A program made the translations under genes and the position numbers. A stretch of 64,000 nucleotides of DNA, taken from contig NZ_CP067412.1 in NCBI RefSeq assembly GCF_023375815.1, forward strand, positions 2,418,001 to 2,482,000. Reading direction: 5' to 3'. Shown here piece after piece: positions 8,905-16,252 of this stretch; the first letter of the stretch is position 1; each line of letters opens with the position of its first letter. The stretch comes from Pseudomonas sp. HS6. Its GTDB lineage: Bacteria > Pseudomonadota > Gammaproteobacteria > Pseudomonadales > Pseudomonadaceae. The notes under the pieces are model-generated. The model saw nothing but the letters and a program-made list of their open reading frames with translations. It searched no databases and had not been told where the DNA came from.

Positions 8905-10119
8905 ATGTTCCTTATCGCTTTCCTGGGCGGTCTGTTGACTGTCCTCAGCCCCTGCATCCTGCCGGTGGTGCCGTTCCTGTTTGCGGGCGTCGACCGTAGC
9001 CGTTCCTCGATCCTGCTGACCCTCGGGGGCATGGCCCTGACCTTTGCGGCGATTTCCAGTCTGGCGGTGGTCAGCAGCGAATGGGTGATTCAGGCCAACA
9101 ACACCGGTCGGCACATCGCGCTGGTGGTGATGGTGCTGTTCGCGCTGTCACTGATTTCCGCGCGTATCGGTGACTGGCTGGCGCGGCCGTTCGTGTTGCT
9201 CGGCAATCGTCTCGATCCGGACACCCGCCAGAAGGCCGGCCCCATGGGCTCGATCATGATCGGCGTGGCCACCGGTCTGCTGTGGGCGCCGTGTGCCGGT
9301 CCGATCCTCGGTGTGATCCTCACTGGCGCCATGCTGCAAGGCGCCAATGCCCAGACCAGTCTGTTGCTGCTGGCTTACGGTGCGGGCAGTGCGCTGTCGC
9401 TGGGGACGCTGATTTTTGCCGGTCGCGGCCTGGTCAACCGGTTGAAACCGTCGATCCCGTTCACCGGCTGGTTCCGGCGCGGGGCGGGGGTTGCGGTGTT
9501 GGCGGCGGCCGCTGTGATCTCCACCGGCGCGGATAAAACCCTGCTGGCCGGCACGTCATCCGAAGGCGTCGCCAGCGTCGAGAAAAACGTCTTGGAAAAC
9601 GCGCCGAAAGTGGTCGACTACTTCATCAGCAAAGTGCGGGCGGACTCGACGGCGGACGAGCAGGGCAAAGGCGCAATGCCGTCTCTGACCGGCGCGGTGC
9701 AATGGCTGAACTCACCGGAACTGAACGCCGAATCCCTGCGCGGCAAAGTGGTGCTGGTAGACTTCTGGACCTATGACTGCATCAACTGCCAGCACACCCT
9801 GCCGTACGTGAAGGACTGGGAGAAAAAATACGGCAAGGATGGCCTCGTGGTGATCGGCGTGCACACCCCGGAATACGGTTACGAGCGGATCATCGACAAC
9901 GTCAAGGATCAGGTGAAGAAACTCGGCATCACCTACCCGGTGGCCATCGACAACAACTACGCGATCTGGCGCAACTTCGACAATCAGTACTGGCCGGCGC
10001 ACTACCTGATCGACGCCAAGGGGCAGGTGCGTTACACCCACTTTGGCGAGGGTCGATATGAAGCGCAGGAGCAGATGATTCAGCAACTGCTGATAGAGGC
10101 CAAGGCACCCGCTGCCTGA
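8905..10119 (+). CDS. DsbD/DipZ-like protein: CcdA membrane domain fused to a periplasmic thioredoxin-like domain
   Basis: A 404-residue protein. The first ~200 residues form the six-helix CcdA/DsbD membrane domain that passes reducing equivalents across the inner membrane; its Cys pair is Cys17 (LSPCILP) and Cys130 (WAPCAGP). The C-terminal part is a thioredoxin-fold, TlpA/DipZ-type domain with active-site C292-I-N-C295 (TYDCINCQHTLP). CINC replaces the usual CxxC of TlpA but is common in DipZ. The ATG at 8905 follows AGAGGTGA; a GTG at 8896 overlaps that site and is less likely. It presumably keeps a periplasmic thiol reduced, and its position after two Cys-containing exported proteins suggests these as clients. 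Confidence 0.9.
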   Translation: MFLIAFLGGLLTVLSPCILPVVPFLFAGVDRSRSSILLTLGGMALTFAAISSLAVVSSEWVIQANNTGRHIALVVMVLFALSLISARIGDWLARPFVLLGNRLDPDTRQKAGPMGSIMIGVATGLLWAPCAGPILGVILTGAMLQGANAQTSLLLLAYGAGSALSLGTLIFAGRGLVNRLKPSIPFTGWFRRGAGVAVLAAAAVISTGADKTLLAGTSSEGVASVEKNVLENAPKVVDYFISKVRADSTADEQGKGAMPSLTGAVQWLNSPELNAESLRGKVVLVDFWTYDCINCQHTLPYVKDWEKKYGKDGLVVIGVHTPEYGYERIIDNVKDQVKKLGITYPVAIDNNYAIWRNFDNQYWPAHYLIDAKGQVRYTHFGEGRYEAQEQMIQQLLIEAKAPAA

Positions 10120-10137
10120 ACGGCGAACATCAATGGC

Positions 10138-10599
10138 TCACAGGTCGCGCACCATGAGCCATTGTTCGTTGTCCCAGGCCTGAAAACGCTCCAGCACTGT
10201 CCAGCCGCGTTTGGCGTAGTAGTCCTGTTTGTTTTGTGTGTGCAGGTAGAAACGCGGCAGGCCTTGTTTCTTTACTTGCTCGGCAATCCCTTCGATCAGT
10301 TTTTCTGCCAGCCCCTGACCACGGGATTCGGGACTGACCAGCACACAGGCCAGCCAGGGCTCCAGATCCGGTCGTTGCGCAAGGTCTGCACGGGCCAGTG
10401 CCGCGCCGCCGAGCAAACGTTCGCCGTCCAGTGCGATCAGGCAGCGCCAGTCACCATTGGTTTGTCCTTCGGCAAATTCCCGCTGCCATTCGGCCAGCGG
10501 TTGCTGGGCATATTCGTAGTGAAACTGGCGGTGGATCCACTTGGCGTAGGTGTCGCTGTACTGCATGTGGTCGGCGAGCCATTCGAGGCGCAAGGACAT
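10138..10599 (-). CDS. GNAT-family N-acetyltransferase
   Basis: A 153-residue acetyltransferase: acetyl-CoA-binding motif A reads VLVSPESRGQGLAEKLI (R/QxxGxG/A pattern), and the C-terminal 'FYLHTQNKQDYYAKRGWTVLE' gives the usual beta-strand 6-7 and Tyr region. The substrate is unknown. The start at 10599 (MSLRLEW) is chosen because the conserved fold begins there; the longer frame adds low-complexity residues. It is convergent with the DipZ-like gene. Confidence 0.87.
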   Translation of the reverse strand: MSLRLEWLADHMQYSDTYAKWIHRQFHYEYAQQPLAEWQREFAEGQTNGDWRCLIALDGERLLGGAALARADLAQRPDLEPWLACVLVSPESRGQGLAEKLIEGIAEQVKKQGLPRFYLHTQNKQDYYAKRGWTVLERFQAWDNEQWLMVRDL

Positions 10600-10828
10600 G
10601 GTCGGATTTCGTTCGCGGTTCGGGTCTGCATCAGAGCCGATCCGCCGACACTTTGGCAACCCCCATGAGAGTGTTTCGGGGCCTTTACAAAATCCCGCCA
10701 TTCATCGGCGAAAGCCCGGTTTACAGGCTCTTTAGACGATTGGAGGGGACGCCGGGCGGCCTCGGCGCGATAGTGGACGAGCAGGGTGAAGTGAGCCCTG
10801 TCACACATAAAAAGAAAGCGAGGTTGCC

Positions 10829-11101
10829 ATGCCGAAATTCGTGATTGAACGCGAGATTCCAGGGGCCGGAAAGCTGTCGGAGCAAGAACTCAAAGCGGTG
10901 TCGCAAACGTCCTGCCAGGCGTTGCGTGAACTCGGGCCACAGGTGCAGTGGCTGCAGAGTTATGTCACTGCCGACAAGGTTTACTGCGTGTACATCGCGC
11001 CCAACGAAGAGCTGGTTCGCGAGCATGCCAGGCTGGGCGGGTTTCCGGCCAACAGTGTGTCCAGGGTGATGAACATCATCGACCCGACGACCGCCGAGTG
11101 A
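10829..11101 (+). CDS. DUF4242 small protein
   Basis: A 90-residue ferredoxin-like alpha/beta protein starting 'MPKFVIEREIPGAGKLS', with 'YVTADKVYCVYIAPNEELVREHARLGGFP', which is diagnostic of DUF4242. One Streptomyces member of the family binds nickel, and several homologues are called tautomerase-like. A GCGAGG site precedes the ATG. It lies 33 bases upstream of a methyltransferase gene and is probably co-transcribed with it. Its function is not known. Confidence 0.85.
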   Translation: MPKFVIEREIPGAGKLSEQELKAVSQTSCQALRELGPQVQWLQSYVTADKVYCVYIAPNEELVREHARLGGFPANSVSRVMNIIDPTTAE

Positions 11102-11134
11102 CGCCTGATCCCACCTGTCGTGGAGCACCCATTG

Positions 11135-11947
11135 ATGAGTACCCCCGTTGATCTCACTGCCCTGAAGGAACGCCAGAAAGTCGCCTGGGCCAGCGGCGAT
11201 TACGCCGTGATCGGCACCACCCTGCAGATCGTCGGCGAAACCCTCGCTGAAGCCTGCGACCTGCGCTGCGATGAGGAAGTGCTGGACGTCGCCGCCGGCA
11301 ATGGCAATGCCACGCTGGCGGCGGCGCGCCGTGGTTGTCTGGTGATGTCCACCGATTATGTCGCGGCGCTGCTGGAACGCGGCCAGGACCGGGCGCGGGC
11401 CGAGCACCTGGACGTGACGTTTCAGGTCGCCGACGCCGAAGCGCTGCCATTCGCCGATTCCAGTTTCGATGCTGTGCTGTCGACCTTCGGCGTGATGTTT
11501 GCGCCGGATCAGGCCAAAGCTGCGAAGGAACTGGCGCGGGTCTGCCGTCGTGGCGGGCGGATCGGCCTGGCCAACTGGACACCGGAAGGTTTTGTCGGCC
11601 AGATGTTCAAGACCCTCGGCCGGCATCTGCCACCGCCGCCCGGTACCCAGCCCCCGTCGAACTGGGGCGCGGAAGCGTGGCTGCATTCGCAGTTCGATGA
11701 TCGCCACTTTCAAGTGCAGGTGACCCGTCGCCACTTCAACTTCCGTTATCGCTCGGCGGCGCACTTCATAGACATCTTTCGCCACTGGTACGGGCCGGTG
11801 CACAAGGCGTTCGCGGCGTTGCCGCCGGAAAGCGGGCAGGCCCTGGAAGGAGATCTGACGCAATTGATCGACGGGCTGAACCGGGCAGGGCCGGAATCGA
11901 TGGTGGTGCCGAGTGAGTATCTGGAGGTGGTGATTACCAAGCGCTGA
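11135..11947 (+). CDS. Class I SAM-dependent methyltransferase (UbiE/Methyltransf_11 type)
   Basis: A 270-residue methyltransferase with motif I VLDVAAGNGNATLAAARRG near residue 50, an acidic residue after strand 2 (STDYVAALL), motif II 'DAEALPFADSSFDAVLSTFGVMF' and motif III 'RVCRRGGRIGLANWTPEG'. It is related to the UbiE/Coq5 group but lacks features for assigning a substrate. The ATG at 11135 follows GGAG; a GTG five codons earlier is possible. It is downstream of the DUF4242 gene and followed by a REP-like hairpin. Confidence 0.87.
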   Translation: MSTPVDLTALKERQKVAWASGDYAVIGTTLQIVGETLAEACDLRCDEEVLDVAAGNGNATLAAARRGCLVMSTDYVAALLERGQDRARAEHLDVTFQVADAEALPFADSSFDAVLSTFGVMFAPDQAKAAKELARVCRRGGRIGLANWTPEGFVGQMFKTLGRHLPPPPGTQPPSNWGAEAWLHSQFDDRHFQVQVTRRHFNFRYRSAAHFIDIFRHWYGPVHKAFAALPPESGQALEGDLTQLIDGLNRAGPESMVVPSEYLEVVITKR

Positions 11948-11959
11948 GCGCAAACCCAT

Positions 11960-11985
11960 GTGGGAGCGAGCCTGCTCGCTCCCAC
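11960..11985. repeat. REP-like hairpin between convergent genes
   Basis: GTGGGAGCGAG-CCTG-CTCGCTCCCAC forms an 11-bp perfect stem. It is a short member of the Pseudomonas GTGGGAGCGAGC palindrome family and lies between the stops of the methyltransferase and pcsA genes, where it may also terminate both transcripts. Confidence 0.8.
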
Positions 11986-11992
11986 GTGATTT

Positions 11993-12715
11993 CTATTTCA
12001 GGTGCGAAGCATCAAACCACTCCAGCGCCGTGCGCCAGATGCAGATGCCCAGGAAGTACGCCGACGCCAGCAACCACAACCCCATCACCAGCGGGTTGAT
12101 CACCGGGTGGTTGATCACCAGCGACAGACTGCACAGCAGCCAGATCGCCGTTACCGCGATGTTGATCGGCATGAAGCGCCGCACGCGGAACGGGTGCAGG
12201 AATTTCATCCGGGTGATGGTCAGCAACGCCAGGCCGATCACGGTCAGGAAGGTGAGCCACGGCCCCGGACCGATGATGTACAGGCACAGCGCAACTACGT
12301 TCCAGGCAGCCGGGAAGCCGACGAAGTAGTTGTCCTTGCTCTTCATGTTGACGTTGCAGAAGCAGAACAGCGACGACACGAGAATCAGTGACACCGTCAG
12401 CAACAGCGTGTAGTCGGGCAACGGAATGTAGCGATAGATGAACAGTGCCGGAATGAACACGTAGGTCAGGTAATCGATCACCAGATCGAGGATCGACCCG
12501 TCGAAACTCGGTAGCACCGACTGCACGTTGACCTTGCGCGCCAGCGCGCCGTCGAGGCCGTCGACGATCAGCGCCACGCCCAGCCACATCAGGCAATGCA
12601 CGGGCTGGTTTTCCAACAAAGCAAGGGTGGCCAGAAACGCGGTGACCACGCCGGTCGCGGTAAAGCCATGGGCGCCCCAGGCCTTGAGCCTGGCAATGTG
12701 GACGGTCGATATCAC
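11993..12715 (-). CDS. pcsA: Phosphatidylcholine synthase
   Basis: Pcs condenses choline with CDP-diacylglycerol to phosphatidylcholine in the inner membrane. The 240-residue protein has about seven to eight membrane segments. Its CDP-alcohol phosphotransferase motif is a bacterial Pcs variant: DGALAR, then G-x3-D-x3-D in FDGSILDLVID. The start is GTG at 12715, with GGAG 9 bases upstream; longer in-frame starts add a polar, non-conserved N-terminus. The length fits Pcs (about 240 residues). It is divergent from the 12975 gene across a 259-bp gap in which I see no other gene. Confidence 0.88.
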   Translation of the reverse strand: MISTVHIARLKAWGAHGFTATGVVTAFLATLALLENQPVHCLMWLGVALIVDGLDGALARKVNVQSVLPSFDGSILDLVIDYLTYVFIPALFIYRYIPLPDYTLLLTVSLILVSSLFCFCNVNMKSKDNYFVGFPAAWNVVALCLYIIGPGPWLTFLTVIGLALLTITRMKFLHPFRVRRFMPINIAVTAIWLLCSLSLVINHPVINPLVMGLWLLASAYFLGICIWRTALEWFDASHLK

Positions 12716-12974
12716 AGGGGCGTTCTCCAGAAAGTGTAGCGAGCCGGGTATCACGCTTGATTGACAAGGGTGGCGGCCAACCGGGTCGGGTTTGCAGCTA
12801 TCGACCGGTCGGGCCGGGATAAGGTTCACCCTTCATGAATCTTAGCTGGCCGGGAAAATTTTTCGACGTGGAAATCGCCTCCCTGAAGCTGCGTCGGCCA
12901 AACGGTGCTGGCACAACGCGTGCGGAGGTCTATCGTTGCCTGACGCTGTTACGCCTTTGCCTGAGGACGATGTC

Positions 12975-13721
12975 ATGAACACCAGCGATCTGCTCGAACA
13001 ACTGCTGCGAGGCCAGGCCTCGGCGGGACAACAACAAAGTGGCGCTTCGGCCGGCGATGGTCTGGGTGGGCTCGGCGGTTTGCTGGGTGGCCTGCTGGGC
13101 GGCGGTGGTAGCAGCGGCGGTGGTTCGCCTGCCGGAGGATTGGGTGGCCTGGGCGGGCTGCTCGGCGGATTGCTCGGTGGCGGGGGATTGGGTGGCGGGG
13201 CGTTGGGCGGTGGTACGCAAAGTCGCACCGGTGGCACCAACTACGCGGCACTGGCTTCGCTGGGCATGATGGCTTTCCAGGCGTATCAGGCCTGGCAACG
13301 CAGTCAGGCATCAGCGGCGCCACAGCAGACACCGCAGACCGCTGACCTGTTGGCCGGCCCGCAAGTCGAGGAACATAGCCACGCGGTGCTGCGAGCCCTG
13401 ATCGCGGCGGCCAAGGCTGATGGCCGGATCGACGATTCGGAAAAACACCTGATCAGCAGCGAAATCGGCCGCCATACCGACGATCCCAACCTGCAACAAT
13501 GGCTGGATGCCGAAGTCGCCAAACCCCTTGATGCCAACGAAGTCGCGCAAGCCGCCAGCAACGATCCGGCAGTGGCCGCCGAAATGTACATCGCCAGTGT
13601 GATGCTGGTGGACGACCAGCAGGACGCCGAACGCAATTATCTGGATGAGCTGGCGGCGGCCTTGCAGATCGACCCTCAGTTGCAGGTGCATCTCGAACAA
13701 CAGGCCAAAGGCACCGCCTGA
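12975..13721 (+). CDS. DUF533 / TerB-like protein with a Gly-rich N-terminal region
   Basis: A 248-residue protein. After a short N-terminal helix comes a low-complexity stretch (about 25-80) built from GGLGGLLGGLLGGGG-like units. An alpha-helical TerB/DUF533 domain occupies roughly 120-245 ('HAVLRALIAAAKADGRIDDSEKHLI', with the acidic KADGxID turn typical of TerB). TerB-like domains are linked to tellurite resistance and envelope stress; DUF533 proteins are often annotated as inner-membrane YebE-like proteins, and a hydrophobic 'YAALASLGMMAFQAYQAW' segment fits peripheral membrane association. GAGGA lies 7 bases before the ATG. The direct repeats in the Gly-rich DNA (13060-13220) could change in copy number. 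Confidence 0.8.
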   Translation: MNTSDLLEQLLRGQASAGQQQSGASAGDGLGGLGGLLGGLLGGGGSSGGGSPAGGLGGLGGLLGGLLGGGGLGGGALGGGTQSRTGGTNYAALASLGMMAFQAYQAWQRSQASAAPQQTPQTADLLAGPQVEEHSHAVLRALIAAAKADGRIDDSEKHLISSEIGRHTDDPNLQQWLDAEVAKPLDANEVAQAASNDPAVAAEMYIASVMLVDDQQDAERNYLDELAAALQIDPQLQVHLEQQAKGTA

Positions 13722-13893
13722 ATCCCACCTCTTACAGCCTTCGGCAGCTTCTATTCAGTAAATAGAGTTGCCGGGGGCTCTGTCCGTCCGTCCGGGCAAA
13801 TTTCACGTCGATTGAATTTTTGCTGCGCGCTGCCTCTCTGCTGCTTTAGAGGCGCGTGAACCAGCGTCCTGCCAATTGACCGGGAAATCTGCC

Positions 13894-15270
13894 ATGACTG
13901 TCCTGACACGTCTGCTATCAACACCCGCACACGCGCAACCGATCCATCCCGGTGGAGGTTTGCGCAGCCTGTATGAAGCATTGCTGTCGGGGGGAAATCC
14001 CCGTGCACTGGCGCGACCGTTTCTCGAAGAACAACTGCTGCAGGCAGCGCAATTGTCAGAGGCATTGCCGGCGGATCCTTCGTCGTGGCACGACTGGGTG
14101 GCCGCACACTGCGCCGAGGTTGCCCGGCAATACGCCGAGTATCTGCGACATCGCAAGGACGGTGGGGCGCGGCAGTTCTTCAGTGGCAAGGCTCATGCGC
14201 TGTATTTCCTGCAAGCGGTAGCTCCGACCAAACAGGTAGACGGCGCCTGGCTTTACGGACTGTTGCAGCACTGGCGCGATCCGCGTTTCAGTGGCCTGGT
14301 CTGCACCTATCTGGAAGAACTGGGTGAAGGTAATCCTGCGCAAAACCATGTGGTGATCTACCGCAAACTGCTGGCCGAACATGGCCTGGAGCACGCAGGT
14401 TCCTTGCCCGACGAGCGTTATCTGCAAGGTTCTTTGCAACTCGCGCTGGGCGCCTGTGGCGATGAATACTTGCCGGAAGTCATAGGCTACAACCTCGGGT
14501 ATGAACAACTGCCCTTGCACCTGTTGATCAGCAGTTATGAGTTGAGCGAGCTGGGCATCGATCCGTATTACTTCACCCTGCACGTGACCATCGATAACGC
14601 CAGCACCGGACATGCGCACAAAGCCGTGCAGGCAGCGCTCGATCTGATGCCGCTGGAGGCCGATCGTGCCGACTTCCTGCGCCGGGTTTCGCGGGGCTAT
14701 CGGCTTAACGACCTGGGGCAGGGCAGTCGCGCCATCATCGAGGGTTTCGATTTGCAGCGTGAGTTGCTGGTCATGCTCGAACGCAAGAGTGCCTTCGGCC
14801 AGCACATGCATTCGGACTACTGCCGGTTTGAAGGCAAGACCGTCAATCAATGGCTGGCCGCGCCCGAGCAACTGCCGGGATTTCTCCAGGCCCTGCAAGA
14901 AAAAGGCTGGATAAAGCGCCATCAGGACCCTCAGGCCAGCCGCTTCTGGCAATTGATCGAAGGTGATGGCGCGGCGATGTTCGGCGTGTTCAATGGCTAC
15001 GAAAAACAGCTGCTGCACGACTGGATTGCCGGTGACTGGGCGCCTGCGACCCGACCGGCTCCGGCTCGGCGTCGTAGTCACGTCACCCCCGCAGTCGCGG
15101 TGTCCGCGCGGGATCCCGATGTCCAGCAATTGAATGCGGCACTGCACGGTCAGGACGGGCACGGACAAATGGCGGCGCTGATTCCCTGGCTGGCGCCGGC
15201 CCGACACTCGCATCCGGCCGGATTGCTCGCGACCCGCCGTTTCATCGAGCTCAAATCCAGTCTGGACTGA
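13894..15270 (+). CDS. Iron-containing redox enzyme family protein (heme-oxygenase-like diiron oxidase)
   Basis: A 458-residue protein with the heme-oxygenase-like diiron (HDO) fold in its central part. Ligand-type motifs are visible: Glu and His in 'YLEELGEGNPAQNHVVIYRKLL' and His/Asp/His in 'LHVTIDNASTGHAHKA'. HDO enzymes such as UndA and SznF perform oxidative cleavage or N-oxygenation on small molecules; the substrate here is unknown. It has about 110 extra N-terminal and about 100 extra C-terminal residues compared with compact members. The C-terminal tail includes a basic linker 'RPAPARRRSH'. A methyltransferase gene follows after 11 bases, so the two probably act in one pathway. Confidence 0.8.
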   Translation: MTVLTRLLSTPAHAQPIHPGGGLRSLYEALLSGGNPRALARPFLEEQLLQAAQLSEALPADPSSWHDWVAAHCAEVARQYAEYLRHRKDGGARQFFSGKAHALYFLQAVAPTKQVDGAWLYGLLQHWRDPRFSGLVCTYLEELGEGNPAQNHVVIYRKLLAEHGLEHAGSLPDERYLQGSLQLALGACGDEYLPEVIGYNLGYEQLPLHLLISSYELSELGIDPYYFTLHVTIDNASTGHAHKAVQAALDLMPLEADRADFLRRVSRGYRLNDLGQGSRAIIEGFDLQRELLVMLERKSAFGQHMHSDYCRFEGKTVNQWLAAPEQLPGFLQALQEKGWIKRHQDPQASRFWQLIEGDGAAMFGVFNGYEKQLLHDWIAGDWAPATRPAPARRRSHVTPAVAVSARDPDVQQLNAALHGQDGHGQMAALIPWLAPARHSHPAGLLATRRFIELKSSLD

Positions 15271-15281
15271 GGGAGTCGCCC

Positions 15282-16235
15282 ATGAATCAGGAAGTATTGC
15301 TGTCCGCCGACGACCTTGTGCTGTTGCAACTGGGCCGGCGCTTGCAGGCTGACGGCTATCGATTCGTCACGCCGACGCCACTGACCCACCAGCGCGTCAA
15401 TCAGCGCGACGAGGGGCAGGCGGTCGATTGCCTGCGCGATGTATTCGGCTGGTCGCGTTCGTTCGAACCCGGGTTGTTATCCGCCGACGAGCAGCGGCAA
15501 TTGCAGGACGCGCAAATCCTCGAGGTCTGTGATGGGCGCCTCAAGAGTCGGGTGCGCTGGTCGAGCCTGGACGATTTACTGTTCGTGCATTCGGGGTTTC
15601 CGACCGAGGCGGCCGATTCGGTGTTCTTCGGCCCGGATACCTACCGCTTTGCCCAACTGATTCACAGCCATTTACAGCAGAGCTATGCCCCGATCCTGCG
15701 CGCCGTGGACATCGGTTGTGGCGCGGGTGTCGGTGCGATTGTGATAGCCCGTGCTCGTCGTCAGGCACAGGTGCTGGCGCTCGACATCAACCCTGCCGCG
15801 TTGCGCCTGACGACCATCAACGCGGCGCTGGCGGAAGTGGCCAACGTCGAAGTACTGGCCAGTGACGTGTTGCAAGGCGTGGAGGGCGAGTTCGATCTGA
15901 TCGTTGCCAACCCGCCGTATATGGCGGACCCGGCGGGACGCGCTTATCGCCACGGAGGTGGGACGCTGGGCGCGGGGTTGTCGTTGCGCATCGTCGAGCA
16001 GGCGCTCAATCGCCTGGCGCCCGGAGGCTCGCTGCTGCTCTACACCGGTGTGGCGATGGTCGATGGCCGTGATCCGTTTATCGACACCGTGGTGCCGCGG
16101 CTGGACGCATCGCGGTTCTGCTGGACTTACCGTGAGCTGGATCCCGATGTCTTTGGCGAAGAGTTGTTGAATGTCGGCTATCAACGGGTCGAACGGATCG
16201 CCGTGGTGGCACTGACCGTGACCCGAACTGGATGA
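15282..16235 (+). CDS. HemK/PrmC-like class I methyltransferase
   Basis: A 317-residue protein. After a ~130-residue N-terminal domain comes a methyltransferase core with motif I AVDIGCGAGVGAIVIA, Asp-containing strand 2 (LALDINPAAL) and the NPPY tetrapeptide (IVANPPYMADPAG) that binds a planar amide or amine nitrogen. It differs from PrmC and PrmB in its N-terminal domain, so the release-factor or ribosomal-protein substrates are unlikely. The 11-base gap to the diiron oxidase gene suggests a two-gene operon. Its stop overlaps a possible ATG of ligD (ATGA at 16232), so ligD may also be co-transcribed. Confidence 0.83.
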   Translation: MNQEVLLSADDLVLLQLGRRLQADGYRFVTPTPLTHQRVNQRDEGQAVDCLRDVFGWSRSFEPGLLSADEQRQLQDAQILEVCDGRLKSRVRWSSLDDLLFVHSGFPTEAADSVFFGPDTYRFAQLIHSHLQQSYAPILRAVDIGCGAGVGAIVIARARRQAQVLALDINPAALRLTTINAALAEVANVEVLASDVLQGVEGEFDLIVANPPYMADPAGRAYRHGGGTLGAGLSLRIVEQALNRLAPGGSLLLYTGVAMVDGRDPFIDTVVPRLDASRFCWTYRELDPDVFGEELLNVGYQRVERIAVVALTVTRTG

Positions 16236-16252
16236 AACAAGGCAGGTGCGCC

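Noticed and set aside
10721..11959. A 412-codon minus-strand frame over the DUF4242 and methyltransferase genes
   Set aside because: It covers two well-supported plus-strand genes and has an Arg/His/Gln-rich low-complexity product.
14056..15213. A 385-codon minus-strand frame opposite the diiron oxidase gene
   Set aside because: No domain or binding site; antisense to a gene with clear metal-ligand motifs.
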